The notes under the pieces are model-generated. The model did no database searches and had not been told where the DNA came from. It saw only the letters and a program-made list of their open reading frames with translations. Both the position numbers and the translations under genes were made by a program. A stretch of 64,000 nucleotides of DNA from CBDFGN01 sp965247065 (GTDB lineage: Bacteria > Bacteroidota > Bacteroidia > Cytophagales > Cyclobacteriaceae): the NCBI GenBank assembly GCA_965247065.1, contig CBDFGN010000006.1:1426001-1490000 (forward strand). The letters are read 5' to 3'. Below, one piece after another: positions 27,036 to 36,816 of the stretch (positions within the stretch are counted from its first letter, which is position 1; the number at the start of each line of letters is the position of its first letter).

Positions 27036-27599
27036 TCACTTCTTCAAAGCATACCAGACCGAAATCTGCAACATCTGGTTCTTGATCTCGGGAATTTCTC
27101 CAATGTTTATTTCGAAATCTTTGTTAACATCTGTGAAACCAATTATGTATCGTACCCCGAAGCCCAGCCCCATGGGCAAATCAAATCCAAGGCCAAAAGC
27201 TCCGCTAATCTCTGAAGCTTCCAGCTTGTCTTTTATATCCACCCCATCTAAATCTTCCGCTATCAGGAGGACCCCAAATTGAGGTCCTAACTCCAGGTGG
27301 AGACCTCTGACAAGGTAGATTTTCAACATCACCGGAATATCAACATAGCTGAGGTCGCTTGCGCCAATACCACCCCAACCCCTAATTGAATACAAGAAAT
27401 CCGCGATAACGGCCACCTTGGTCATTTTCGCCCCTAAGAATAGTCCGCCGTGAAAGCCCGTTTTGGAATCAGTATTAATGTTAGTGACATCTGTGTTAGC
27501 CCAATTCAGCCCGCCCTTCACTCCAAATCGTATTTGTCCATAGGCCTGAAAGACCCCCAGGACCACTAGAACTGCTGAAAGTAATGCTAGTCTCTTCAT
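27036..27599 (-). CDS. Outer-membrane beta-barrel protein, PorT-like
   Basis: A 187-residue protein with a signal peptide (MKRLALLSAVLVVLGVFQAYGQ) and an eight-strand barrel of the OmpA/PorT-like type. Its first strand is IRFGVKGGLNWANTD, a pattern common in Bacteroidota. It ends in VWYALKK. The start at 27599 gives the signal peptide; an earlier TTG would add 18 unlikely residues. The function of this class is mostly unknown. It is convergent with tyrS. Confidence 0.85.
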   Translation of the reverse strand: MKRLALLSAVLVVLGVFQAYGQIRFGVKGGLNWANTDVTNINTDSKTGFHGGLFLGAKMTKVAVIADFLYSIRGWGGIGASDLSYVDIPVMLKIYLVRGLHLELGPQFGVLLIAEDLDGVDIKDKLEASEISGAFGLGFDLPMGLGFGVRYIIGFTDVNKDFEINIGEIPEIKNQMLQISVWYALKK

Positions 27600-28197
27600 G
27601 CTTTTGGCTATTTTAGTGTGCTGCAAGAAACTAAATAATCGGCCAATTCTCAAACCCTATCGTGGATAAAGTAAGGAAATTATTGGGGAATCCACCTTTC
27701 GGAATAAGGCAGAATTTTGAGAAATCTTAAATCTCAATTATCCAATGCTGAGGGGAATTTCAAATCACCAAATCTGAAACGAGAAACAATCATTGTAAAT
27801 TCATTTAGGTCCTGATGTCGAATTTATCTCTACGATTGGTTTAGAATTTTGAATTTTGGATTTGTTTAGTATTGAGAGTTTAAAATTGAAGATTTTTCTA
27901 AAAAAGGAAGATCATCCAGCGATATCAAACCACCTTCAGACCTTCCCATTATTAGCCCTCTCTCTTAATTGCAGAAGTCGAAAGATTGTTACCCTCCATG
28001 ACCGAAAATTGTAAATCAAAAATTTAAGATCTTAAATAATTCCGAATAACTAAATCTGAAACGACTCAAATTGATCATAATAATTCTATTGACCCGTAGT
28101 ATCGATTACCTCCAGCGTTTGTTTCGAATTTTAGATTCATTTCGGATTTACTTTAATTTAAGGCTTAAGATTTAGGGTTTTCTATCGAAATTTTTTT
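27600..28197. other. AT-rich intergenic stretch without a gene
   Basis: About 600 bases with no open frame of note. Short phrases recur with changes (AAATCTGAAACGA occurs near 27770 and 28052; forms of GAATTTTGGATTT occur several times), suggesting decayed repeats or slippage products. I see no RNA gene. Confidence 0.5.
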
Positions 28198-28785
28198 TCA
28201 CAACATATACGCCACCGAAACCTGAAACACCTGATTGGTGGATCTAAATTCAAACCTCTGGCTACGCCTGGCCAGGGACGATACTCCAAAATTGAATCGG
28301 CCGTCAATAGACAGCTTCCGGGTAATTGTATACCCCATTCCAGCAACGATGGCAAAGTCAAAATTATTGACTTGACTTGAAATATCGACCTCATACTGCC
28401 CATCCCTGGTTTTGGCATTTATCAGAAATCCCAACTGGGCGCCCCCAGCAAAGAACAATTTGCGGCGCGTGAAAAGCTGGAAGACCACTGGAAGGTTCAA
28501 ATAGTTGTAACGTAAGCTCAAGTCTCGATTTTGTTGCGTCCATGCCCCTTGATTGGAGTAAACCAATTCAACTTGAACACTAACATTTCCTGACGCCCTG
28601 AAATTGACAAAGGCTCCTATATGGGCCGCCGGTTTGTATTTATACTGTACGGTGTCCGCACTACCGCCTATAGTGGAGAAGTTAAATCCTCCTTTGAGAC
28701 CAAGCTGCTGGCTGTAGGCATTTCCCAGAAGGAAACTAAGTCCGCATAGAAGAACAAGTAACGATATGGTTGACCTAAATCTCAA
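28198..28785 (-). CDS. Outer-membrane beta-barrel protein, PorT-like
   Basis: A 195-residue protein with a signal peptide (about residues 1-25, ending NAYSQ). A small barrel follows, beginning LGLKGGFNFSTIGG and ending FQVSVAYML, with a terminal hydrophobic residue. Segments such as FFAGGAQLGFLINAK and IVAGMGYTITRKLSIDGR are typical of porin-family proteins in this phylum. It is related in design to the protein at 27036-27599, though sequence identity looks low. Confidence 0.85.
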   Translation of the reverse strand: MRFRSTISLLVLLCGLSFLLGNAYSQQLGLKGGFNFSTIGGSADTVQYKYKPAAHIGAFVNFRASGNVSVQVELVYSNQGAWTQQNRDLSLRYNYLNLPVVFQLFTRRKLFFAGGAQLGFLINAKTRDGQYEVDISSQVNNFDFAIVAGMGYTITRKLSIDGRFNFGVSSLARRSQRFEFRSTNQVFQVSVAYML

Positions 28786-28921
28786 ATCGTAAACTATAAA
28801 TCTTAAACTATCTTAGAGATTCCAACATTTAGACCTAGGCCATTCCTGAATATCCGGAGTAACCTGGGATCAGGGACTTGCGACCTAGGACTTGAGACTT
28901 AAGATTGAGCACATTGCCTCC

Positions 28922-29464
28922 CTATAAAATTCCTAGTTCGGGATGCTTTCCGGTTACGCCACGGTAATATTCCCACATAAATTGAAAGTCTTTTTCCTTA
29001 TTATCACCAGGGAAAATCGGATCCTGGATTTCGACGGTCTTTTTCTTGTAATCAAAACCGACCATTACAATGGGTATCCCGGCATTTTTTGCAATATGAT
29101 AGAAACCACTTCGTAAGCGGGGTACCTTTTTTCTGGTTCCCTCGGGCGCAAGGGCAATCGAAAACGCGGCCTTCGAATTGAATATTTCAACTACCCTGTC
29201 AACCAGCCGTTCGTTTTTTTTTCGATCCACTGGGTAACCTCCCAGCCACTTCAGGATGGGGCCCAAGGGAAACCAAAAGAGTTCTTTTTTGGCCACAAAA
29301 CGGGTCTTTAACTTCTTTATGCCCCGGGCCGCATAGCCGATGTAAAAATCGTGGAAGCTGGTATGTGGGGCGATGATCATGACGTACTTGCTCAAATCAG
29401 GCGGAATATCGCCGGTGATTCTCCACCCGGTCCACTTAAAGATCAGCATGTAGAGCGTCCGCAT
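28922..29464 (-). CDS. 1-acyl-glycerol-3-phosphate acyltransferase-like (PlsC domain)
   Basis: A 180-residue PlsC-type acyltransferase. The catalytic H-x4-D motif is HTSFHD near residue 33, and the substrate motif is LAPEGTRKKVP near 107. The protein is short and cytoplasmic-side membrane-associated. Family members transfer acyl groups onto lysophospholipids; related short forms act on other acceptors. It starts 2 bases before the end of the broken hutU gene, in the same direction. Confidence 0.88.
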   Translation of the reverse strand: MRTLYMLIFKWTGWRITGDIPPDLSKYVMIIAPHTSFHDFYIGYAARGIKKLKTRFVAKKELFWFPLGPILKWLGGYPVDRKKNERLVDRVVEIFNSKAAFSIALAPEGTRKKVPRLRSGFYHIAKNAGIPIVMVGFDYKKKTVEIQDPIFPGDNKEKDFQFMWEYYRGVTGKHPELGIL

Positions 29465-29466
29465 GA

Positions 29467-30558
29467 TTATTCCAAAATATCGCTAATAAAGGCCTCATCG
29501 GCCAGATTAGGCATGGTAATTACAAGATTCGGATTACCGTCCATGCTCAGCCTGGCGGTAAGCGCAGCACCCGGATTACGCGCCCAAGTTCTACGACCAA
29601 TCCCGTTCATCACATCAAAATATAACATTTGTTCCAATCGTTCGGCACTCTCTGGGGAACCATCCAAGAAGATCCCGAAACCTCAATTAATCACTTCCCC
29701 CCAGCCGACCCCGCCTCCATTGTCGAGTGAAACCCAGGTGGCTCCACGAAAAGAATCTCCTATTACGTTATGAAGAGCCATGTCGGCGGTAAACCTTGAG
29801 CCGTCATAAATATTGCCTGTTTCCCGATAAGGAGAATCTGTTCCGGAGACATCATGGTGGTCCCTGCCTAAAACGATCGGACCGATTCGTTCCTCATTAT
29901 TGGCTGTGTTGAAGGCTCGGGCCACCTCCACCCTACCTTCCGCATTAGCATACAAAATGCGGGCTTGGGAACCCACCAAGAGGTCGTTTTGTCCTGCTCC
30001 TTTTATCCAAGTAATATTATCTTGCAGCTGCTGTTGAATTTCAGGCCCAGCCATCTTGGCTAATCGCCCAGGCACTTCCGTGGCTAAATCATCGGTGATG
30101 GCCAGATCCCGGGGGTCCGCGCTGCAGGACACCCATCGGAATGGCACAAAGGCCCAGTTCTGAAAAACTGCTCCATTTCCTCCGTAGGTAATAAGCTCAT
30201 GTGGATGTTGTGCAACATCCGGGTCAAGGTTATTCTGGATCATCATCATGATCGCCGCGGCCTCCGGGATTTGGAACGGATACTGGTCCCAAGGGCGGGC
30301 ATACATTTTATAGTCAGGTCTGAATCGATACATGTAGATCCGGCCGAATTCCTTCAGTTCGGCGGCAAATTCAGGAGCCAGCATTGGATGATGTTCGGGC
30401 TTGAAGTACCTGAGAGCGTTCTTCACCGCAAGTACTTTCTCCGATCTTGAAAGTATGTCTTTACGCGCCGGAGCGTGGTTGGTTTCAGGATCCAAATGCT
30501 TGACTGGAGGTAACTTTTCAGGAATTCCAGTTACGATAACCTCTTTAAAGTCAGTCAT
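29467..30558 (-). pseudogene. hutU: Broken urocanate hydratase
   Basis: Residues 1-147 match the start of urocanase (NHAPARKDILSR, MYRFRPDYKMYARPW, HELITYGGNGAVFQNWA). The reading then jumps to the distal part (VPFRWVSCSADPRD, LVGSQARILYA, DHHDVSGTDSPYRET). About 300 residues including most of the NAD-binding domain are missing. A TGA at 29683-29685 interrupts the motif GWGEVINGGFG, and the same frame continues afterwards with LDGSPESAERL to 29467. Urocanase is normally about 560-680 residues; this is 364 codons. No other hut gene is visible. Confidence 0.9.
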
Positions 30559-30573
30559 TTGATAGGCATGATT

Positions 30574-31338
30574 TCAATTTCCGGTTCGGAACCTCTCTAA
30601 ATTACTAAGTATTGATCGGCCGTGACTATAACCCGATTGAAATATTTCTCTGGCCTTCCCGAAATCAAACACTTTATAGTTAGCCAGTTCGGGCGGCTCA
30701 ATGAAAAGATCGCAACGGTCCATCTTTACTGTGACATTTTGACTAATGGCCAGCAAAAGACTGCGTTCCAGCAGATCCTTTATGCTGCGCCCGTTGAATG
30801 GACTACCAATTGGATTGCAGCTGAGGCCGATGATCAGATCGCAGGTTTCCGTTAACGGCTCTATCGGCAGATTATTGAGAATACCTCCGTCGAAATAATC
30901 GATATCGCCGATCTTAACCGGGGCAAACAGGACGGGAATACTGGACGATGCGATTAAGGGCCTTATGACCGGCCCGGAAGAAAAAAAGTGGGTTTTCCCC
31001 AGGCTGATGTCTGTCGCCGCGATGAAAAGTGGAATCTCAAGGCTCTCAAAGCTATCCTGAGGCATGTATTTTCTAAAAATACGCTCGGTTCGTTGGAGAT
31101 CGATTAATCCTCCTCGGGTCAAAGCAGGGCGAAGATACTTGTACATCTGGGACGCCTCAACGATATCAAGTATTTGCATAGGCGAATATCCGTGGGCATA
31201 AAAGGCTCCCACTATGGCTCCGGCGCTACTCCCCGAAACCGCGCTTATCTCGATACCTTGTTCCTCAAAAAGCCTTAGCAGGCCCAGATGGGCAATGGCC
31301 CTGGCACCACCACCGCTAAGTGAAATCCCGATTCTCAT
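30574..31338 (-). CDS. Patatin-like phospholipase
   Basis: A 254-residue protein of the bacterial patatin/RssA type. The oxyanion loop is LSGGGARAIAHLG, the nucleophile elbow is GSSAGAIVG (Ser about 43), and the catalytic Asp is in DGGILNNLPIEP. Such enzymes hydrolyse acyl groups of lipids with a Ser-Asp dyad. ATG at 31338 is chosen over an upstream start at 31362 because the usual N-terminus begins MRIGISLSGGG. Confidence 0.93.
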   Translation of the reverse strand: MRIGISLSGGGARAIAHLGLLRLFEEQGIEISAVSGSSAGAIVGAFYAHGYSPMQILDIVEASQMYKYLRPALTRGGLIDLQRTERIFRKYMPQDSFESLEIPLFIAATDISLGKTHFFSSGPVIRPLIASSSIPVLFAPVKIGDIDYFDGGILNNLPIEPLTETCDLIIGLSCNPIGSPFNGRSIKDLLERSLLLAISQNVTVKMDRCDLFIEPPELANYKVFDFGKAREIFQSGYSHGRSILSNLERFRTGN

Positions 31339-31400
31339 AATCCCAGATGTTCGTGGGCCCAAAAGTTAACATTTGCAGGGTTTAGCCAGGGGTTAAAAGA

Positions 31401-32348
31401 CTATTCCGAAAAAACGCCCATAGCCCCGAATTTGGAAATCCGGTGGTCAATTCGTTGCTCGGGGGTCAGCTTTGATAAATCCCGAACATTCTTCAGAATC
31501 GTCTTTTTTAGCTCCTTTGAGGCACCTTTGGAATCGGTGTGTGCCCCTCCCAGGGGTTCGGGGATAATTCCGTCGACGAGCTTTAATTTGAGCATATCAT
31601 CAGCGGAAAGTTTTAGCGCCTCGGCAGCCTGTTCCTTGTAATCCCAGCTTCTCCACAATATGGAAGAACAGGACTCGGGCGAAATGACTGAATACCAAGT
31701 GTTCTCCATCATTAGTACCCTGTCCCCGATGGCTATTCCTAAAGCACCACCTGAGGCACCCTCGCCAATAATGATGCAGATTACAGGCACTTTAAGGGTC
31801 ATCATCTCCTTGAGGTTGCGAGCAATGGCCTCGGCTTGGCCCATTTCTTCCGCTTCGATCCCAGGATAAGCTCCCGGGGTATCTATCAGGGTGACAATGG
31901 GCTTTTGGAATTTCTCAGCGATCTTCATTAGACGCAGCGCTTTGCGATAGCCGGAGGGATTGGCCATCCCGAAATTCCGTAGTTGTCGTTGCTTCGTATT
32001 TCGGCCTTTCTGTTGCCCAATTATCATAACCGCCTGGTTATCAATAGTGCCTAGTCCACCCACCATAGCCTTATCATCATCGACTACCCGGTCCCCATGA
32101 ATTTCAATAAACTCGTCGCTGATCTCATAAATGTAATCCAATGTGTAGGGCCGATCAGCGTGACGTGAAAGTTGCACTCGCTGCCATCGGGTCAGATTAC
32201 CAAAAGTGTCTTTTTTGAGAGCCTGGATTTTAGCTTCAAGTGACTTGATGGATTCGGTCACATCCACTTCACTTGCGTTGGCAAGATGTTTCATGTCAGC
32301 CAGTTTCGCCTCTAATTCCGCAATCGGCTTTTCGAATTCCAAAAGCAT
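31401..32348 (-). CDS. accA: Acetyl-CoA carboxylase carboxyltransferase subunit alpha
   Basis: A 315-residue subunit that, with AccD, moves the carboxyl group from biotin to acetyl-CoA in fatty-acid synthesis. It has an N-terminal helical region (LEFEKPIAELEAKLADMK) and a crotonase-like core with LIDTPGAYPGIEAEE and GEGASGGALGIAIGDRV. Two ATGs (32354 and 32348) are possible; the second gives the usual MLLEFEKP start. Confidence 0.97.
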   Translation of the reverse strand: MLLEFEKPIAELEAKLADMKHLANASEVDVTESIKSLEAKIQALKKDTFGNLTRWQRVQLSRHADRPYTLDYIYEISDEFIEIHGDRVVDDDKAMVGGLGTIDNQAVMIIGQQKGRNTKQRQLRNFGMANPSGYRKALRLMKIAEKFQKPIVTLIDTPGAYPGIEAEEMGQAEAIARNLKEMMTLKVPVICIIIGEGASGGALGIAIGDRVLMMENTWYSVISPESCSSILWRSWDYKEQAAEALKLSADDMLKLKLVDGIIPEPLGGAHTDSKGASKELKKTILKNVRDLSKLTPEQRIDHRISKFGAMGVFSE

Positions 32349-32697
32349 GGTCATTGATTGATGAGCAAATTTAGGACTTTAATTGGATTTAAGTCTAACC
32401 CGTGGATCAAGATCCAGGATGAAGAAATTCATCTGAACATAGGGCCTGGTATTGGTTCGGGCTATTAACGGGTGAAATGAGAAGTCTGTTTGTTGGCCGC
32501 TGCCGCCACTTGTTTGTGGCAAGTATTCGGAACATGGCCTACCACGATATCCGATGAATCGCTTTTCTTCGAGACATTCCGACCGGATCCGCTTATGATT
32601 AACGGCCGGGGCGTAACCTACTGAACCAGCCAAGCTAGACCCAGAACCAGAGACTTGAAACCTGGGACCTGCGAACCCAATTCCGAGGCCCGCTGAT
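32349..32697. other. Intergenic stretch with degenerate direct repeats
   Basis: No convincing gene. Near 32640-32685 short units like GAGACTTGAAACCTGGGACCT form imperfect 7-8-base repeats, the same type seen near 28862-28905. An open minus-strand frame (32379-32633) has odd composition and no recognisable domain, so I do not call it. Confidence 0.45.
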
Positions 32698-33003
32698 CTA
32701 CTTCTTAATTAGGGGCACGCGCCTGGAAAAGTCTCCTCTTTCTTTTTTGATGATCAACTTCCTTTTGGGAACCTTGGATGGGGTGGACAATTCTTCAAAT
32801 GCAAGACGACCATTTTGGTCCTTAGCTACATTGACTACCGTTCCGGCCGGCAGCTTGGGGGCGGACTTCTGCGAAAACTCGATTACTATTCCGTCTTCAA
32901 TCAGCTGGGGCAAGCCTTTGTAATTCTTCAGAGCACCGGTTCGAACAATGTAACCACCCGGAGATCCAGGGGGATCGGATACTATATCCTTTTGGCATGG
33001 GTG
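32698..33003 (-). pseudogene. C-terminal gene fragment, family unknown
   Basis: The minus-strand frame is open over 102 codons, ending RRVPLIKK. It carries a protein-like sequence (GGYIVRTGALKNYKGLPQ, LIEDGIVIEF, LPAGTVVNVAKDQNGRL), but no ATG or GTG start is available; the first TTG is at 32913 in mid-domain. It therefore looks like the end of a longer gene whose beginning has been lost. The nearest upstream feature is the IS630 insertion, about 230 bases away, with decayed sequence between. Confidence 0.5.
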
Positions 33004-33237
33004 TTAAGTTTTATGGTTAGTTATCCAATATAGGCAAGGATGCACTGAAACCAAAGCTCGGGAGTTCTGTTGTGGTGCGCAAGAGCTTAAACTATCCTTA
33101 GCCCGGGAAGAATCAATTGTCGACATCGACGCAAGGGGACAAAAAAGCTCGCCATCGTTCCCTCGAAACTATGGCAAGCAAAGGCGGTGCGGACGGAACC
33201 GCATCCATCTTGATTAAATTTCATTAGTTTTTATCTA
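33004..33237. other. Non-coding stretch left of IS630
   Basis: Short frames only. The TA at 33236-33237 is the left target copy of the IS630 insertion. I see no RNA gene. Confidence 0.4.
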
Positions 33238-34443
33238 GTGTCATGTCAATTATAATATGACGTAATATTTTTGTATCTTTGCCGTACATCAAACTTAAAG
33301 ATTATGGCAAGATATAAAGTGACATTAGCAAAAGTGGAACGCCAAGAGCTAATGGCAATTATTAACAAAGGCAAGCATACTTCTCAAAAGTTTCGCAGCG
33401 CATATATTTTGTTGAACTGTGATAAGGGACCATATGCAGAGAAGGTAACCAATGAGCAGATCAGCAAGGTACTGAAGGTAGGCATGCGTACCATTGACCG
33501 GGTCAAAAAACGATTTGTAGAAGAAGGCTTTGAGGCGGTATTGGAGCGCAAACCAACCACCAGGACCTATAGTCGTAAGGTAGATGGTGACATCGAAGCG
33601 CATCTGATAGCGCTGTGCTGCAGTAAACCACCTGAAGGATATGCCCGATGGTCGCTTCGGCTGCTGTCAGATAAGATGGTAGAGCTTCAATATACTGACA
33701 GCATTTCTCACGAAACGGTGCGTACCGTTTTAAAAAAACGCCTTAAAACCCTGGAAGGTAAGCCAGTGGATTATTCCCCCCAAATCCGACAGTAGCTTTG
33801 TGGCACACATGGAGCAGGTGTTAGATGTGTATAAACGGCCTTATGATCCTGAAAGTCCGGTAGTATGCATGGATGAAACGCCCAAACAATTGATTAAGGA
33901 AACCAGGATAACCGAGCCGATGCAAAAGGGCAAAGCAACCAGGGTGGATTATGAATACCGGCGTTGCGGGGTGTGTAATGTGTTTATTGCCAGTGAGCCG
34001 GTCACAGGAAAGCGAATGGTTAAGCTTACCGAGAGGAAAACCCGGAAAGACTGGGCTAAGTTCATCAAAGAGATTGCTGATCAGATGTATCCTGATTCTG
34101 GGAAGATCACCTTAGTGATGGACAATTATATCACACATACAGCTGCCTCCTTATATGAAACATATCCTCCCGAAGAAGCAAAAAGAATATGGGATCGGTT
34201 TGAGCTTGTATATACACCAAAACATGGAAGCTGGCTGAACATGGCAGAAATTGAACTCAGTGTGCTTTCCAGACAATGCTTAAGTAGACGAATTGACAGT
34301 ATGGAGATAATCCGAAAAGAAGTGAAAGCATGGGAGGAACATCGAAACAACAAGAACGCCAGTATTGATTGGCGCTTTACAACAAAAGATGCACGGATAA
34401 AATTAAAAAAGCTTTATCCGTCAATTCAAACTTGACATGACAC
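33238..34443 (+). mobile_element. IS630-family insertion sequence
   Basis: This 1206-base element starts GTGTCATGTCAA (33238-33249) and ends with its perfect complement TTGACATGACAC (34432-34443). TA dinucleotides flank both ends (33236-33237 and 34444-34445), the target rule of the IS630/Tc1 group. It contains a transposase in two frames. Confidence 0.93.
33304..34435 (+). CDS. IS630-family transposase in two reading frames
   Basis: Frame one (33304-33795) encodes a helix-turn-helix region (TNEQISKVLKVGMRTIDRVK). Frame two (usable from about 33735 to 34435) encodes the DDE core: VVCMDETPKQL, ITLVMDNYITHT and GSWLNMAEIELSVL. The frames join at seven A residues (33732-33738): the second frame read there gives ALKPWKVSQWIIPPKSD, the expected continuation. 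A net +1 (or -2) shift is needed. This may be programmed slippage, known in this family, or a real indel. The catalytic residues are intact. Confidence 0.85.
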
Positions 34444-34447
34444 TAGC

Positions 34448-34464
34448 TAGGCCCAGAAGGCCTA
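34448..34464. repeat. Hairpin directly right of IS630
   Basis: TAGGCC and GGCCTA form a 6-base stem around CAGAA, embedded in a longer imperfect stem ending TAGC. The IS630 target TA is 3 bases away. It is not followed by a T run, so it is not a standard terminator. Confidence 0.45.
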
Positions 34465-34511
34465 TCTAGCAATGGTTTGTCATTAAGGCCGATCAATCGC
34501 GATGAAGAATT

Positions 34512-34697
34512 GTGAACGAAAGTGAAAACCAAACCGAAAACGATCTCGATAGGTGCAATAACCTAAATCAAATAAATAGAAGATTGAAAGGATGGATCCT
34601 CAATAGCATTAGGCAAAACCTGTCTTATTTTCCAATCACTATATTTGTAATTGGATCAAAGCTATTATTAACCCAGAGGTCTTGGGGCTGGGCATGA
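34512..34697 (+). CDS. Possible 61-residue leader ORF before sulfotransferase
   Basis: A GTG-start frame whose stop overlaps the sulfotransferase start as ATGA. It has a polar N-terminus (MNESENQTENDLDRCNN) and one weak hydrophobic stretch. The overlap is suggestive of coupling, but there is no homology or good ribosome site. Confidence 0.22.
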   Translation: MNESENQTENDLDRCNNLNQINRRLKGWILNSIRQNLSYFPITIFVIGSKLLLTQRSWGWA

Positions 34698-35596
34698 AGC
34701 CGTTTAGAATAGATTTTATCGGTGTTGGCGTTGCAAAAAGCGGAACAACCTGGATTGCCAACAGCCTAAGAAACCATCCCGGGATATTCATTCCTCCTAA
34801 AAAGGAGCTTATCTATTTCAATAAAGAAATGCACGACCATCCCGGGGTCATGAATTACCGGTTCAGTAAACCTTATGAATGGTATCATGATTTTTATAAG
34901 GATTCACTCCCTGGCCAACTGAAAGGGGAAGTTTCTCCTCAATATTTCTACAGCGATGAAGCAATTGAAAGGATCTTTGCATACAATTCATCAGTGAAAA
35001 TTATTGCTGTAATTAGAAATCCTGTTGAGAGAACCCTGTCAAGCTACCGGTACGCTATTCAAATTGGCGCCATTAAGAAAATGGGCATTGAAGCTGCAAT
35101 AGAACGTCATCCATACATTCTGAATCATAGTTTTTACTCAAATCAACTTGAGAAGTGGATTCTCCGATTCGGGAAGCAAAATGTTGGGGTCTTTTTTTTC
35201 GATGACATAGTAAACCAGCCTGAGAAAATTTTTGAAAACATTTGCCGGTTTCTCAATGTCCCGGTCTATTCCGTAAAAAATATGGATGTTAAATCCAATG
35301 CAACCAAAGCTAATCGGATAAATAATCTCAATTACTTAATTACCAAGTCCCGCACTTATATTCATAAACATCCACTATTATGGATAAGACCTCTCCTCAA
35401 GTATTCCGGCATTACCTATTTGGCAGAACGCATCATATCTTTTAATCAATATGCAGAATCCGAAGTTGCAGTATTACCTGATGTTAAAGATATGCTTCTT
35501 GCGCGGCTATTAACAGATATCGAAAAAACAGAATTACTTTTGAACAAAGATTTATCTCATTGGAAGGAAATTGAAGAGTCAGCTCAATCCCAGTGA
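34694..35596 (+). CDS. Sulfotransferase domain protein
   Basis: A 300-residue cytosolic sulfotransferase-type protein. The PAPS 5'-phosphate loop is GVAKSGTTWIANSL near residue 12, and the 3'-phosphate motif is IAVIRNPVERTLSSYRYA near 105. The general-base region is less clear. These enzymes transfer sulfate from PAPS to carbohydrate, lipid or small-molecule acceptors. ATG at 34694 is preferred over TTG at 34682. Its 3' end overlaps the convergent gene by 13 bases. Confidence 0.88.
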   Translation: MKPFRIDFIGVGVAKSGTTWIANSLRNHPGIFIPPKKELIYFNKEMHDHPGVMNYRFSKPYEWYHDFYKDSLPGQLKGEVSPQYFYSDEAIERIFAYNSSVKIIAVIRNPVERTLSSYRYAIQIGAIKKMGIEAAIERHPYILNHSFYSNQLEKWILRFGKQNVGVFFFDDIVNQPEKIFENICRFLNVPVYSVKNMDVKSNATKANRINNLNYLITKSRTYIHKHPLLWIRPLLKYSGITYLAERIISFNQYAESEVAVLPDVKDMLLARLLTDIEKTELLLNKDLSHWKEIEESAQSQ

Positions 35597-36813
35597 ACAG
35601 GTATTTTAGATACGAATTCGAGGTTTTCATCACTATTGAGAGTAAATTCAAATAGGGTCCCCTTTTTGTAATTCCTGCCGAAGTCATCCTTAAGCCGGAA
35701 GCGGTTGTACCGATGGGTCCCGGAATAAATCTTAATTTCCCGCCTGGTGGATGGATCAATTTTAAAAGCAGATTGGCCTTCGTTCTTGGGAAATTTGATC
35801 TGTAATATATCCGCAAATGTTGCGGGTAGATCAATCGATTGAGTAAGCACATCAGATATTTCCATAGAATTTGTATTACTATTTGGAGGTTTAATCAGTA
35901 ATAAAGACCTGGTGCGATGCAGAAATCTATTAGGATCACAATTCATGGATTCACGAATTTTTTCAAGGGTCGAAGGCAACAAATTACTTATTCCAGGATA
36001 AGGGCCAACTTGTCGACTCCAACCGTGATCTGAAGAAAAAATCACCATTGAATCATCAAATCTGTTGGATTCCTTTAGTGACAGAATTAATTCATTCATA
36101 AGTCTAATTGCACATCTTACCTGTCCAACATAGTTGGATTTGCCACAAATCAGATTCTCATCCCATGAGTATGGCGAATGTGGAAGCATTAAATGTAAGT
36201 AGTGATAATTGTTATGACTGTCTTTCGCGGTTTCATTAGAAAGATGGTAAAGGAATTTTGGAACATCAAAAACATTATTTGATTTCAACAGCATTTTAAG
36301 GGGAATATCCGGATACGGGCTGAAGTCCGCTTTTAATTTACATGAAGTGAGTTCAAAAACACTGGATGTCAAAGCGCGAAGTAATTTGGTCATTCGATCC
36401 GAAAATCTATTCTCAATCCAATCAAGAAGTTGCCACAACGCCAATACGATTTTACTATTTCCGGAATAAACGTTATTGATGAGTTCGCCTGTTGTAAATA
36501 CGTCTGCTCTTATTTCAGGATATTTCGTAAGATAATCGTGGTGTATGTTCAGATCAAACCCGGATTGCCGAAGTATTTCGTAAAAGGTTGTCCAGCCTTT
36601 CATATACTTATAGAATGAACCTCCTGGATATAGCTTTCCTTGTAATGAACTTGGCATTGAGGCAAAAGTATCTATATAGTTTGACCGGTTTTTCGGAAAG
36701 AATGTAAACCCTCTAAAACTATCACTCAGACCGAGTGAATTAACCTCATCAAGAAATGACAGACTATTGAAACCATCAAAAATCACATGGTAAACATTAG
36801 GGAACCTCTCCAA
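35584..36813 (-). CDS. Alkaline-phosphatase-superfamily (sulfatase/LTA-synthase-like) protein
   Basis: A 409-residue protein of the sulfatase/phosphotransferase fold without membrane helices. Metal-site motifs are visible: VYHVIFDGFNS near residue 7, NYIDTFASMPSS (possible Thr or Ser nucleophile) near 45, HLMLPHSPY near 207 and VIFSSDHGW near 258. No sulfatase C-x-P-x-R signature is present, so phosphodiester chemistry or phosphatidyl/phosphoethanolamine transfer is as likely as sulfate removal. The start is TTG at 36813, with AAAGG 7-8 bases before it. It lies 3 bases after the methyltransferase stop. Confidence 0.78.
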   Translation of the reverse strand: MERFPNVYHVIFDGFNSLSFLDEVNSLGLSDSFRGFTFFPKNRSNYIDTFASMPSSLQGKLYPGGSFYKYMKGWTTFYEILRQSGFDLNIHHDYLTKYPEIRADVFTTGELINNVYSGNSKIVLALWQLLDWIENRFSDRMTKLLRALTSSVFELTSCKLKADFSPYPDIPLKMLLKSNNVFDVPKFLYHLSNETAKDSHNNYHYLHLMLPHSPYSWDENLICGKSNYVGQVRCAIRLMNELILSLKESNRFDDSMVIFSSDHGWSRQVGPYPGISNLLPSTLEKIRESMNCDPNRFLHRTRSLLLIKPPNSNTNSMEISDVLTQSIDLPATFADILQIKFPKNEGQSAFKIDPSTRREIKIYSGTHRYNRFRLKDDFGRNYKKGTLFEFTLNSDENLEFVSKIPVHWD

Positions 36814-36816
36814 TTT

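Noticed and set aside
29683..29685. TGA in hutU as a selenocysteine codon
   Set aside because: The position is a conserved Gly in urocanase and the gene also has a large deletion; a G-to-T nonsense change is simpler.
32379..32633. 84-codon minus-strand open frame
   Set aside because: Composition (many Arg, Ser, Gly, Thr) and lack of any recognisable fold suggest a chance frame in repeat-like spacer.
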